This document shows positions 43,974 to 52,475 of a stretch of DNA of 64,000 bases, in pieces. A model generated the notes under the pieces. It was given only the letters and a program-made list of their open reading frames with translations, had not been told where the DNA came from and ran no database searches. Both the position numbers and the translations under genes were made by a program. Origin of the DNA: Agromyces sp. H17E-10 (GTDB lineage Bacteria; Actinomycetota; Actinomycetes; Actinomycetales; Microbacteriaceae); assembly GCF_022919715.1 (NCBI RefSeq), contig NZ_CP095042.1, positions 558,001 to 622,000 on the forward strand, given 5' to 3'. Position 1 is the stretch's first letter. Each line of letters opens with the position of its first letter.

Positions 43974-45476
43974 TCAGGTGCCCTGAGCGGTCGGCAGTTC
44001 GACCTCGCTCACGCGTTCGCCCGCGAGGCGGGACCGGCGCCGGCCGTAGAGCAGGTAGATCACGACGCCGAGCACGAGCCACACGAGGAACCGCACCCAG
44101 GTGAGCGTCGTCAGGTTGAGCATGAGCCACACGCAGAGCGCCGCCGAGAGGATCGGCAGCACGGGCGAGAGCGGCACCGTGAAGCCGCGCTTGAGGTCGG
44201 GCCGGGTGCGGCGCAGCACGACCACGCCGATCGACACGAGCACGAACGCCGAGAGCGTGCCGATGTTGATCATCTCCTCGAGGAGGCCGACGTCGGTGAA
44301 CGCGGCGACGAGGGCGACGACCGTGCCGCCGATGATCTGGATGCGCGCCGGGGTCTTCGTGTGCTCGGTCGTCTTCGAGAGCCAGCGCGGCAACAGCCCG
44401 TCGCGGCTCATCGCGAACACGATGCGCGACAGGCCGAGCAGCAGCACCATGATCACGGTCGTGAGACCAGCGAGCGCGCCGAGCGAGATGACGGCCGACG
44501 CCCAGTCCTGGCCGACGAGCCGGAACGCGGTCGCGAGCGACGGGCTCTCTTCAGCCGCGAGCTCGGTGTACGGCACCATGCCCGTCATCACGATCGAGAC
44601 GAGCACGTAGAGCAGCGTCACGATGCCGAGCCCGAGGAAGATGCCCCGGGGCAGCCGTTTCTGCGGCTCGCGCACCTCCTCGGCGCTCGTCGCGACCACG
44701 TCGAACCCGATGAACGCGAAGAACACGAGGGATGCCGCGGCCAGCATGCCGAACACGCCGTACTGCGCCGGCGCCGCACCCGTCATCCAGGCGAACAACG
44801 ACTGCGTCCAGGCATCCGCCGCCCCGCCCTCGGTGGGCACCGCCTCGGGGATGAACGGCGTGAAGTTGGCCGCCTGCACGAAGAAGAAGCCCACGACGAT
44901 CACGAACAGCACGATCGCGACCTTGATGAGCGTGAACACGGCGCCCACGCGCGCGGTGAGCTTCGTGCCCGCGACGAGCAGCACCGTGAAGACCGCGACG
45001 ATGAGGAAGGCGGGCCAGCTCACCTCGATGCCGCCGATCGAGAACGTCGCCGGGAACGGCACGCCGAACGCGAGGAGCGCCTCCGACAGGTACACGCCCC
45101 AGTACTTCGCGAGCACCGCAGCGGCGGTGAACATCTCGAGGATGAGGTCCCACCCGATGATCCAGGCGAGCAGCTCCCCCATCGTCGCGTAGGTGAAGGT
45201 GTAGGCGCTGCCGGCGACGGGCACCGTCGAGGCGAACTCGGCGTAGCACATGATCGCGAGGCCGCACGTGACGGCGGCGAGCACGAACGAGAGGATGACG
45301 CTCGGCCCCGCGAAGTTCGCGGCGGCCTGCGCCCCGACCGAGAAGATGCCGGCGCCGACCGCGACCGCGATGCCCATGAGGGCGAGGTCCCAGGTGCCGA
45401 GCGAGCGTTTGAGGCTCCTCGACTCGTCGACCGAGTCGGCGATCGAGGCCTCGACCGATTTCACGCGCAGGTTCAT
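43974..45476 (-). CDS. APC-superfamily amino acid permease
   Basis: 500 residues, about twelve transmembrane helices. GIAVAVGAGIFSVGAQAA (helix 1, substrate backbone-binding glycines), VPVAGSAYTFTYATMGEL and FFAFIGFDVVATSAEEV are typical of cationic amino acid transporter (YfnA/CAT-like) permeases. The substrate is not certain. Preceded by GGGGGAG; a TACGCT box at 45527-45532 could be its promoter. Monocistronic. The 158-nt gap to the next gene (45477-45634) holds a CGACG-rich stretch and nothing else recognisable. Confidence 0.9.
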   Translation of the reverse strand: MNLRVKSVEASIADSVDESRSLKRSLGTWDLALMGIAVAVGAGIFSVGAQAAANFAGPSVILSFVLAAVTCGLAIMCYAEFASTVPVAGSAYTFTYATMGELLAWIIGWDLILEMFTAAAVLAKYWGVYLSEALLAFGVPFPATFSIGGIEVSWPAFLIVAVFTVLLVAGTKLTARVGAVFTLIKVAIVLFVIVVGFFFVQAANFTPFIPEAVPTEGGAADAWTQSLFAWMTGAAPAQYGVFGMLAAASLVFFAFIGFDVVATSAEEVREPQKRLPRGIFLGLGIVTLLYVLVSIVMTGMVPYTELAAEESPSLATAFRLVGQDWASAVISLGALAGLTTVIMVLLLGLSRIVFAMSRDGLLPRWLSKTTEHTKTPARIQIIGGTVVALVAAFTDVGLLEEMINIGTLSAFVLVSIGVVVLRRTRPDLKRGFTVPLSPVLPILSAALCVWLMLNLTTLTWVRFLVWLVLGVVIYLLYGRRRSRLAGERVSEVELPTAQGT

Positions 45477-45526
45477 CGCTCCCCCAAGCCGTCGGCGCGC
45501 CGCGGCCGCGACGCTGCGTGTGACCC

Positions 45527-45532
45527 AGCGTA
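45527..45532 (-). promoter_or_regulatory. putative -10 box (TACGCT) of the permease gene
   Basis: TACGCT on the minus strand, leader of about 45 nt with GGGGGAG before the ATG. No clear -35. Confidence 0.3.
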
Positions 45533-45634
45533 CGCCCGGGCGTCGTCACCAGGCGGGCGCGGCTCCGCGCGGCGTGACGCGACGCGACGACACGACTCGG
45601 CGCGACGGCCGGTGCGGCTCGGCAGGCGAGGGAC

Positions 45635-47065
45635 TCAGCGCACGATGTGCATGGCTCGCGCGGCGTCGGTGAGCGAGCCCGACAGCGAGGGGTACACCGG
45701 GAACGCTTCGGCGAACTGATCGACCGTGAGCCGGTGCTCGACGGCGAGCGCGAGCGGGAAGATGAGCTCGGAGGCCTTCGGCGCGACGATGACGCCGCCG
45801 ATGATCGAGCCGGAGCCGCTCGAGGCGAAGAGCTTCACGAAGCCCTCGCGGATGCCCATCATCTTCGCGCGCGGGTTCGACGACAGCGGCAGCTTGTAGA
45901 CGACGCCCGGCACGACGCCCTCCTCGATCTCCTTCTCGGTCCAGCCGACGGTCGCGATCTCGGGCTGGGTGAAGATGTTCGAGGTGATGTTGCGGTTCTC
46001 GGGCGGGTTCACGACGTCGCCCATCGCGTGGAACACGGCCGTGCGCCCCTGCATCGAGGCGACCGAGGCGAGCGGCAGGAACGTCGTGCAGTCGCCGGCC
46101 GCGTAGATGTTCGGCATCGAGGTGCGCGCCACCCGGTTCACCCGGATGTGCCCCGACTCGGCGAGCTGCACGCCCGCCTGCTCGAGCCCGAGGTCGCGCG
46201 TGTTCGGCACCGAGCCGACCGCCATGAGGCAGTGCGAACCGTGCACCTCGCGCCCGTCGGAGAGCGTCGCGACGACGCCGTCGCCCTCGCGCACGACCGA
46301 CTCGGCGCGCGACTTGTTCAGCACCTTCATGCCGTTGCGCTTGAACACCTTCTCGATGACGGATGCCGCGTCGGCATCTTCGCCGGGCAGCACTTGGTCG
46401 CGGCTCGAGATGAGCGTGACCTTCGCACCGAGCGCCCGGTACGCCGAGGCGAACTCGGCGCCGGTGACGCCGGATCCCACGACGATCAGGTGCTCGGGCA
46501 CCTGCTGGAGCGAGTAGAGCTGCGTCCAGGTCAGGATGCGCTCGCCGTCGGGCACCGCCGTCGGCAGCACGCGCGGCGACGCGCCGACCGAGAGCACGAG
46601 CGTGTCGGCCTCGATGCGGTCGAAGTCGGTGCCGCCCTTCGCCGTCGAGACGATCACCGCGTTGGGGCCGTCGAGGCGACCCTCGCCGTGCACGAGGTGC
46701 ACGCCGGCCTCGAGGAGGTTCGAGCGCATGTCCTCCGACTGCTGCGCGGCGAGTCCGAGGAGCCGCTTGTTCACGGCGGCGAGGTTGATCGCGACCTGCG
46801 GCTTGACGGCCTTCTCGGCCTCGCCCTTCGCGTAGAACTGCACGCCGAGGTCTGCCGCCTCCTTCACGGCGTTGGATGCCTCTGCGGTGGCGATGAGCGA
46901 CTTCGAGGGCACGACGTCGGTGAGCACGGCTGAGCCGCCGACGCCCGCACGCTCGATGAGGGTGACCTCCGCACCGAGCTGGGCCGCGGCGAGTGCCGCC
47001 TCGTAGCCGCCGGGTCCCCCTCCGAGGACGGCGATCCGTTGCGTGCGCTCGAACTCGTAGGCCAT
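45635..47065 (-). CDS. NAD(P)H-quinone dehydrogenase / LpdA-like flavoprotein
   Basis: 476 residues of the pyridine-nucleotide disulphide oxidoreductase fold: IAVLGGGPGGYEAALAAAQ (FAD), VVGSGVTGAEFASAYRALG (NAD(P)H), and NIYAAGDCT (second FAD motif). The redox-active CxxxxC expected after the FAD site is replaced by GSAVLTDVVPSKSL, so it cannot be a dihydrolipoamide dehydrogenase; this matches LpdA-type (Rv3303c-like) quinone reductases. ATG 47065 is preferred because a CAGAAT box ends 6 nt before it; ATG 47071 abuts the box. Confidence 0.9.
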   Translation of the reverse strand: MAYEFERTQRIAVLGGGPGGYEAALAAAQLGAEVTLIERAGVGGSAVLTDVVPSKSLIATAEASNAVKEAADLGVQFYAKGEAEKAVKPQVAINLAAVNKRLLGLAAQQSEDMRSNLLEAGVHLVHGEGRLDGPNAVIVSTAKGGTDFDRIEADTLVLSVGASPRVLPTAVPDGERILTWTQLYSLQQVPEHLIVVGSGVTGAEFASAYRALGAKVTLISSRDQVLPGEDADAASVIEKVFKRNGMKVLNKSRAESVVREGDGVVATLSDGREVHGSHCLMAVGSVPNTRDLGLEQAGVQLAESGHIRVNRVARTSMPNIYAAGDCTTFLPLASVASMQGRTAVFHAMGDVVNPPENRNITSNIFTQPEIATVGWTEKEIEEGVVPGVVYKLPLSSNPRAKMMGIREGFVKLFASSGSGSIIGGVIVAPKASELIFPLALAVEHRLTVDQFAEAFPVYPSLSGSLTDAARAMHIVR

Positions 47066-47071
47066 GCTCAT

Positions 47072-47077
47072 ATTCTG
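47072..47077 (-). promoter_or_regulatory. putative -10 box (CAGAAT) of leaderless lpdA-like gene
   Basis: CAGAAT on the minus strand, 6 nt before ATG 47065. Confidence 0.45.
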
Positions 47078-47138
47078 TCAGTTCCGCGTACCCGGCCAGC
47101 ACATGAGCAGCGCCGTGCCCGAAGCATCCCCCGCGCTC

Positions 47139-47144
47139 TAGAGT
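47139..47144 (+). promoter_or_regulatory. putative -10 box (TAGAGT) of leaderless punA
   Basis: TAGAGT, 6 nt, ATG at 47151. The intervening GGTGGG is too close to be a normal ribosome-binding site. Confidence 0.5.
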
Positions 47145-47150
47145 GGTGGG

Positions 47151-47978
47151 ATGCACGATGCCAACCCGCTCGACGCGCCCTCAGCCGACCCGTTCGCCAT
47201 CGCCCGCGAGGCCGCGGACCAGATCGCCGACCTGACCGGCGTCGAGCACCACGACATCGCCCTCACGCTCGGCTCGGGCTGGGGCAAGGCCGCCGAGCTC
47301 ATCGGCGAGACGACCCACACGATCGCGGCCACCGACGTGCCCGGCTTCTCGAAGCCCGCCGTCGAGGGGCACGTCGGCACGCTGCGCTCGGTGCTGCTGC
47401 CGACCGGCAAGCGCGCCCTCGTCATCGGCGCCCGCACCCACTACTACGAGCGGCACGGCGTGCGCCGGGTCGTGCACTCGGTGCGCACCGCGGCCGCGAC
47501 GGGCGCGAAGACCATGATCCTCACCAACGGCGCCGGCGGCATCAAGGAGACGTGGAAGCCCGGCACACCCGTGCTCATCAGCGACCACATCAACCTCACG
47601 GCCGACTCGCCGCTCGAGGGCGCGACGTTCGTCGACCTCACCGACCTCTACTCGAAGCGCCTGCGCGACCTGGCGCACTCGATCGACCCGACCCTCGACG
47701 AGGGCGTGTACTGCCAGTTCACCGGGCCGCACTATGAGACGCCCGCCGAGGTGCAGATGGCGAAGGCCATCGGCGGCCACATCGTCGGCATGTCGACCGC
47801 GCTCGAGGCGATCGCCGCGCGCCAGGCGGGCATGGAGGTGCTCGGCATGTCGCTCATCACGAACCTCGCCGCCGGCATCCAGCAGACGCCGCTCAGCCAC
47901 CAGGAGGTCATCGAGGCCGGCCAGGCCGCTGAGCCCGTGATCAGCGCCCTGCTCGCGAAGATCGTCGCCTCGCTCTAG
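47151..47978 (+). CDS. punA: purine nucleoside phosphorylase
   Basis: Trimeric-type PNP, 275 residues, cleaving (deoxy)inosine and guanosine with phosphate. LTLGSGWGKAAELIG, GARTHYYERHGVRRVVHSV (phosphate site), LTNGAGGI, TGPHYETPAEVQM and GMSTALEAIAARQAGM are visible. It is followed by a phosphohexomutase that could process the released pentose phosphate. Part of the nucleoside salvage group at 47-63 kb. Confidence 0.95.
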   Translation: MHDANPLDAPSADPFAIAREAADQIADLTGVEHHDIALTLGSGWGKAAELIGETTHTIAATDVPGFSKPAVEGHVGTLRSVLLPTGKRALVIGARTHYYERHGVRRVVHSVRTAAATGAKTMILTNGAGGIKETWKPGTPVLISDHINLTADSPLEGATFVDLTDLYSKRLRDLAHSIDPTLDEGVYCQFTGPHYETPAEVQMAKAIGGHIVGMSTALEAIAARQAGMEVLGMSLITNLAAGIQQTPLSHQEVIEAGQAAEPVISALLAKIVASL

Positions 47979-47986
47979 AAGGACCG

Positions 47987-48011
47987 CTCCCCGAGCCTGC
48001 CGAGGGGAGCC
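47987..48011. repeat. REP-like palindrome between punA and the mutase gene
   Basis: GCTCCCC and GGGGAGC flank GAGCCTGCCGA (7-bp stem). It resembles the short dispersed palindromes common in intergenic DNA of Microbacteriaceae; the following bases to 48060 (TTCGACCAGCGCAGCGAGCG) look like part of the same element. It could also attenuate or terminate punA transcription. Confidence 0.5.
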
Positions 48012-48073
48012 CGACCCGCCGCTTCGGCGACTCGCTTCGACCAGCGCAGCGAGCGGCGCAGAAAGGACGACGG

Positions 48074-49798
48074 ATGTCGCACGAACTCGACTCCCGCGAC
48101 GCCGAGCGCGTCGCCCTCGCCGAGGCCTGGATCGCGCAGGACCCCGACGCCGAGACGCGCACCGAGCTGGCCGCGATCGTCGAGGCCGTGCGCGGCGGCG
48201 ACGCCGAGGCGGCCGCCGACCTCGCCGACCGGTTCGACTCGCGACTCGCGTTCGGCACCGCGGGCCTGCGCGGCGAGATCGCCGCCGGTCCGAACCGCAT
48301 GAACCGCGTACTCGTGTCGCAGGCCGCCGCCGGCCTCGCCGCGTACCTCGTCGAGCGGGCCGAGCCCGGCACGACGCCGTCGGTCGTCATCGGCTACGAC
48401 GGGCGCAAGAACTCCGACGTGTTCGCGCGGGACTCGGCCGAGATCTTCGCCGGCGCCGGCGTGCGCGCGGTGCTGCTGCCGCGCCTGCTGCCGACGCCCG
48501 TGCTCGCGTTCGCGGTGCGCCACCTCGACACCTCGGCGGGCGTCATGGTCACGGCCTCGCACAACCCGCCGAACGACAACGGCTACAAGGTCTACCTCGG
48601 CGGGCAGGACCACGGCTCCCAGATCGTCGCACCGGCCGATGCCGAGATCGCCGAGCACATCCTGCGCGTCGCCGCCTCGACGACGGTACCCGCACTACCG
48701 CGTGGCGAGTTCGAGACGGCGGCCGAGTCGGTCGTCGACGAGTACGTGCGGCGAACCGCCGCGAGCGCCGCGCCCGGTGCGCCCGCCGCGCAGCCCCGCG
48801 TCGTCTACACGGCCATGCACGGCGTCGGCTGGGAGACGGCGGCACGGGTGCTCGAGACGGCCGGCTTCGATGCGCCGACCCTCGTCCAGGCGCAGATCGC
48901 GCCCGACGCGGCGTTCCCGACGGTCTCGTTCCCGAACCCCGAGGAGCCCGGGGCGATGGACCTCTCGTTCGAGGCCGCGCGCGCCGCAGACGCCGAGCTC
49001 ATCGTCGCGAACGACCCCGACGCCGACCGGCTCGCGATCGCGGTCCCCGACCCCTCAGCGCCCGACGGGGCCGGCTACCGGCGCCTCACGGGCAACGAGG
49101 TCGGCCTCACGCTCGGCTGGCTCGCCGCGCGCCGCGCCGCCGATGCAGCGACCGGCGAGGGCGGGCCGAACGGGGCCCTGGCGTGCTCGATCGTCTCGTC
49201 GCCCGGGCTCGAGGCCGTCGCACGCGCCTACGGGCTCGACTTCGAGGCGACGCTCACGGGATTCAAGTGGATCTCCCGTGCGCCAGGCCTCGTCTTCGGC
49301 TTCGAGGAGGCGCTCGGCTACCTCGTCAACCCCGAAGTCGTGCGCGACAAGGACGGCATCTCGGCCGCGGTCGCGTTCCTGTCGCTCGCGGCGTCGCTGA
49401 AGGCCGAGGGCAAGACCGTGGCCGACCACCTCGACGACTTCGTCGAGCGGTTCGGCTGCCACGCGTCGGGCCAGGTGTCGATCCGCGTCACCGACCTCTC
49501 GCGCATCGGCACCGTCATGGCGCGCCTGCGCGCCGAACCGCCGGCCTCGGTGGGCGGCATCCGCGTCGAACGCATCGAAGACCTCGCCGATGGCTTCGGC
49601 GACCTGCCGCCGTCCGACGTGCTGCGCATCGTGCTCGAGGGCGGCTCGCGGGTCATGGTGCGCCCGAGCGGCACCGAGCCGAAGCTCAAGGTCTACCTCG
49701 ACGCGGTCGCCGACCGGGGCTCCGTCGCCGAGCGCCGCGCCGCAGCGACGGCGACGATCGACGCGCTCGAGGCCGGCATGCGCGAGCTGGTCGCCTGA
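48074..49798 (+). CDS. phosphohexomutase (phosphoglucomutase/phosphomannomutase, PgmB-like)
   Basis: 574 residues of the alpha-D-phosphohexomutase superfamily. FGTAGLRGEI, VMVTASHNPPNDNGYKVY (catalytic phosphoserine), VANDPDADRLAIAV (Mg2+), FGFEEALGYLV (sugar ring) and MVRPSGTEPKLKVY (phosphate) occur in order. It interconverts hexose-1- and 6-phosphates. Between punA and add it may also act as a phosphopentomutase; that is inference from neighbours. AAAGGACG precedes the ATG. Confidence 0.92.
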   Translation: MSHELDSRDAERVALAEAWIAQDPDAETRTELAAIVEAVRGGDAEAAADLADRFDSRLAFGTAGLRGEIAAGPNRMNRVLVSQAAAGLAAYLVERAEPGTTPSVVIGYDGRKNSDVFARDSAEIFAGAGVRAVLLPRLLPTPVLAFAVRHLDTSAGVMVTASHNPPNDNGYKVYLGGQDHGSQIVAPADAEIAEHILRVAASTTVPALPRGEFETAAESVVDEYVRRTAASAAPGAPAAQPRVVYTAMHGVGWETAARVLETAGFDAPTLVQAQIAPDAAFPTVSFPNPEEPGAMDLSFEAARAADAELIVANDPDADRLAIAVPDPSAPDGAGYRRLTGNEVGLTLGWLAARRAADAATGEGGPNGALACSIVSSPGLEAVARAYGLDFEATLTGFKWISRAPGLVFGFEEALGYLVNPEVVRDKDGISAAVAFLSLAASLKAEGKTVADHLDDFVERFGCHASGQVSIRVTDLSRIGTVMARLRAEPPASVGGIRVERIEDLADGFGDLPPSDVLRIVLEGGSRVMVRPSGTEPKLKVYLDAVADRGSVAERRAAATATIDALEAGMRELVA

Positions 49799-49819
49799 GT
49801 CGACGCCGAGCCGGATGCC

Positions 49820-50104
49820 TCAGGCGAGTGAACGCTCGAGCAGGCGCGTGATCTCGTCGACGTCGAAGTAGTTCACGACCTCGACGACCTCGGTGAAGCT
49901 TCGCCCGATCGCGTCGCGCACGGCGTCGGCGAGCTCGGTCGACGTGAGGATGACCTGCGCGTCGGCGGCCGCGACCGCCACGCCCGCGAGGTCGCTCGCG
50001 TCGACGTCGGCCGACAGCTCGAGTCGTTCGAGTGCGCGCTCGGCGTTGACCTTGAGGATCGCCGAGGTGCCGATGCCGGCGCCGCACACGGCGATGATCT
50101 TCAC
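49820..50104 (-). CDS. PTS EIIB component (ascorbate/galactitol-type)
   Basis: 94-residue EIIB. The phospho-cysteine loop IIAVCGAGIGTSAILK is at the N-terminus, in a Rossmann-like fold. It should accept phosphate from the IIA protein encoded just upstream, with which it overlaps as GTGA. No EIIC permease is in the window. GTG 50104 is the natural start as the conserved strand begins immediately. The substrate cannot be assigned. Confidence 0.88.
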   Translation of the reverse strand: MKIIAVCGAGIGTSAILKVNAERALERLELSADVDASDLAGVAVAAADAQVILTSTELADAVRDAIGRSFTEVVEVVNYFDVDEITRLLERSLA

Positions 50105-50553
50105 GCGGCCGCCTCGAGGCCGAGGAGTCCGCGGACCTCGTCGGCATCGCCCGCGTGCGCCAGTCGGCTGACCGCGCCCGTGTCGTTGAACACGTTGGCG
50201 AGCGTCGCGACCGAGGCGACGTGCTCCTCCGCGTTCGACACCGCGAGCCCGACGACGACCCGCACGGGGTCGTTGTGCGGGTGGCCGAACGGCACCGGCT
50301 CGGCGAGCGTCACGACCGCGATGCCCTCGCGACGCACGTCGGGTCCGGGTCGCGCGTGCGCGAGCGCCAGCCCGGGGGCGATGACGACGTACGCGCCGAA
50401 CTCCTCGATGACGGCGACCATTCGATCGGCGTACTCGGCCTTGGTCGACCCCGATCGGGTGAGGGCGCGACCGGCTTCGCGCACGGCGGCACGCCAGTCG
50501 GCGGCGTGCGCGCCGATGACGACGGCGTCGTCGGGCAGCGGGGGGAGGTTCAT
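50101..50553 (-). CDS. PTS EIIA component (mannitol/fructose/ascorbate type)
   Basis: About 150 residues. WRAAVREAGRALTRSGSTKAE, the phospho-histidine motif VIAPGLALAHARPGP, and LAEPVPFGHPHNDPVRVVV are those of PTS EIIA type-2 domains. Met at 50553 is chosen since the domain begins soon after; ATG 50601 would add 16 Ala/Pro-rich residues. Placed between add and EIIB in one operon. It may phosphorylate EIIB for an EIIC elsewhere, or be regulatory. Confidence 0.88.
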   Translation of the reverse strand: MNLPPLPDDAVVIGAHAADWRAAVREAGRALTRSGSTKAEYADRMVAVIEEFGAYVVIAPGLALAHARPGPDVRREGIAVVTLAEPVPFGHPHNDPVRVVVGLAVSNAEEHVASVATLANVFNDTGAVSRLAHAGDADEVRGLLGLEAAA

Positions 50554-50619
50554 CTCGGGTCCGTTCGGGGCGGCGGGCCGAGCGGCCGGGGCACGAGGCA
50601 TCCGGCCGCAGGGGTCGCG

Positions 50620-51744
50620 TCAGGCTTCGTCGAAGCCGTCCTGGATCAGCTCGGCGAGTTCGTCGCGGTCGTCGAGCGGCAGGAACGCCGCGGCGGCGGC
50701 GTTCAGCTGGAAGGTCTCGAGGTCGTCGAGGTCGTACCCGAACGCGTCGCTCAGCAGTGCGAGCTCTCGCGTGAGGCTCGTGCCCGACTGCAGGCGGTTG
50801 TCGGTGTTGACGGTCACCCGGAAGCCCAGCTGGTAGAGCAGGTCGAACGGGTGGTCGATGAGCTCGTCGCCCCAGGCGGCGATGGCGCCGGTCTGCAGGT
50901 TCGACGAGGGGCTCGTCTCGAGGGCGATCTCGCGGTCGCGCACCCACTGCGCGACCGGACCGAGCGAGACGTAGGTGTTCTCGTCGTCCTGACGCTCGAT
51001 CACGAGGTCTTCGGCGAGTCGCACGCCGTGCCCGAGGCGGAGGGCGCGTCCGTCGAAGAGGGCTCCGCGGATGGAGTCGAGGCCGTCGGCCTCGCCCGCG
51101 TGCACCGTGACGGGCATGAACTGGCTCGCGAGGTAGTCGAACGCGGTGCGGTGCCGGCTCGCCGGGAACCCGGCCTCGGCACCGGCGATGTCGAACCCGA
51201 CGACGCCGCGGTCGCGGTGCCGCACGGCGAGCTCGGCGATCTCGAGACCCCGGTCGGCGTGGCGCATCGCGGTGACGAGCTGGCCGGTGCGGATCGTGCG
51301 GCCGCTCTGGTGCCGTACGTCGTCGGCCCCCTGCTCGAGCCCCTCCTGCACGGCCTCGACCGCTTCGTCGAGCGTGAGTCCGCGCGTGAGGTGCTGCTCG
51401 GGGGCCCAGCGGATCTCGCCGTAGACGACGCCGTCGGCCGCGAGGTCCTGCACGAACTCGCGCGCGACGCGCGAGAGGCCGGCACGCGTCTGCATGACGG
51501 CCGTGGTGAGGTCGAAGGTCTTCAGGTACTCGACGAGTGAGCCCGAGTTCGACTGGTCGGTGAACCACGTCGCGAGCGAGTCGGCGTCGGACGCGGGCAC
51601 CTCGAGCCCGATCTCGTCGGCGAGTTCGATGAGGCTCTGCGGACGCAGCCCGCCGTCGAGGTGGTCGTGCAGCGAGACCTTCGGCAGAGCCTGGATGTTC
51701 GTGCCGTCGCCCTCGAGGCGGTACTCGGTCGGAATCGTGTTCAC
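50620..51744 (-). CDS. add: adenosine deaminase
   Basis: 374 residues, zinc-dependent deamination of (deoxy)adenosine. ALPKVSLHDHLDGGLRPQSL (first metal HxH), VTVHAGEADG (catalytic Glu), LGHGVRLAEDL, ETSPSSNLQTGA and RVTVNTDN (last Asp ligand) are seen. GTG 51744 is preferred because a TATCGT box ends 6 nt before it; a frame extension to 51822 is unconserved. It feeds PNP (47151). First gene of add-EIIA-EIIB. Confidence 0.95.
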   Translation of the reverse strand: MNTIPTEYRLEGDGTNIQALPKVSLHDHLDGGLRPQSLIELADEIGLEVPASDADSLATWFTDQSNSGSLVEYLKTFDLTTAVMQTRAGLSRVAREFVQDLAADGVVYGEIRWAPEQHLTRGLTLDEAVEAVQEGLEQGADDVRHQSGRTIRTGQLVTAMRHADRGLEIAELAVRHRDRGVVGFDIAGAEAGFPASRHRTAFDYLASQFMPVTVHAGEADGLDSIRGALFDGRALRLGHGVRLAEDLVIERQDDENTYVSLGPVAQWVRDREIALETSPSSNLQTGAIAAWGDELIDHPFDLLYQLGFRVTVNTDNRLQSGTSLTRELALLSDAFGYDLDDLETFQLNAAAAAFLPLDDRDELAELIQDGFDEA

Positions 51745-51750
51745 GAGACA

Positions 51751-51756
51751 ACGATA
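51751..51756 (-). promoter_or_regulatory. putative -10 box (TATCGT) of leaderless add
   Basis: TATCGT on the minus strand, 6 nt before GTG 51744. Confidence 0.5.
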
Positions 51757-51812
51757 GCGGCGGGCGTCGCGCCACGTCTCGGCGAATTCGAAGGATGGCG
51801 TCGCGCGACCGG

Positions 51813-52475
51813 TCAGAGCCATCCGTTCGACTCGGCGATGCGCGCGGCATCGGCGCGATTGCGCCCGCCGGTCTTGCCGATCGCGCTCGACAGGTGGTTG
51901 CGGACCGTGCCCTCCGAGAGGTGCAGGATGCGGGCGAGGTCGGAGATCGATCCGCCCGTGCGGGCGAGCGCGAGCACGTCGGTCTCGCGCTCGGTCAGCG
52001 GCGAGTCGCCCTGGGCGAGCGACTCAGCGGCGAGCCCGGGGTCGACGACTCGGAAGCCCCCGGCGACCCGTCGGACGGCGTCCGCGAGCTGCGCCGCCGG
52101 CGTGTCCTTCACGATGAATCCCGCCGCCCCCGCCTGCAGCGCGCGCTTGAGGTAGCCGGGTCGACCGAAGGTCGTCACGATGAGGACTCGGCAGGCGGGC
52201 ACCTCGTCGCGGAGCCGCTGCGCCGCCTCGATGCCGTCGATGCCGGGCATCTCGATGTCGACGAGGCACACGTCGGGATGCGAGGCGCGCGCAGCCGGAA
52301 CGACCTCGTCGCCACGCCCGACCTCCGCGACGACCTCGATGTCGGGCTCGAGTCCCAGCAGGGCGGACAGCGCCCCGCGCACGAGGGCCTGGTCGTCGGC
52401 GATCAGGAGGCGCACGGTCGCGGCATCCGCGTCGCCGGTCCCATCCGGCGTCCCCGCCCCGACGGGCCCGCTCAC
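51813..52475 (-). CDS. NarL/FixJ-family response regulator (DesR-like)
   Basis: 220 residues. VRLLIADDQALVRGAL, phospho-Asp in DVCLVDIEMPGIDG, GFIVKDTP, and a LuxR-type HTH (LTERETDVLALARTGGSI, LHLSEGTVRNHLSSAIGK). GTG 52475 overlaps the kinase stop as GTGA; its first ~25 residues are a Gly/Asp-rich extension before the receiver domain, so a start at the valine before RLLIADD is possible. It probably controls the ABC exporter genes of its own operon. Confidence 0.92.
   Translation of the reverse strand: MSGPVGAGTPDGTGDADAATVRLLIADDQALVRGALSALLGLEPDIEVVAEVGRGDEVVPAARASHPDVCLVDIEMPGIDGIEAAQRLRDEVPACRVLIVTTFGRPGYLKRALQAGAAGFIVKDTPAAQLADAVRRVAGGFRVVDPGLAAESLAQGDSPLTERETDVLALARTGGSISDLARILHLSEGTVRNHLSSAIGKTGGRNRADAARIAESNGWL

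Noticed and set aside
44361-45719. Plus-strand open frame rich in His/Arg/Glu opposite the amino-acid permease
   Set aside because: Complement of a membrane protein read in another frame; no recognisable motif or ribosome-binding site.
45635-47065. Dihydrolipoamide dehydrogenase call for the Lpd-like gene
   Set aside because: The redox-active Cys pair is missing after the FAD motif, so lipoamide chemistry is not possible.
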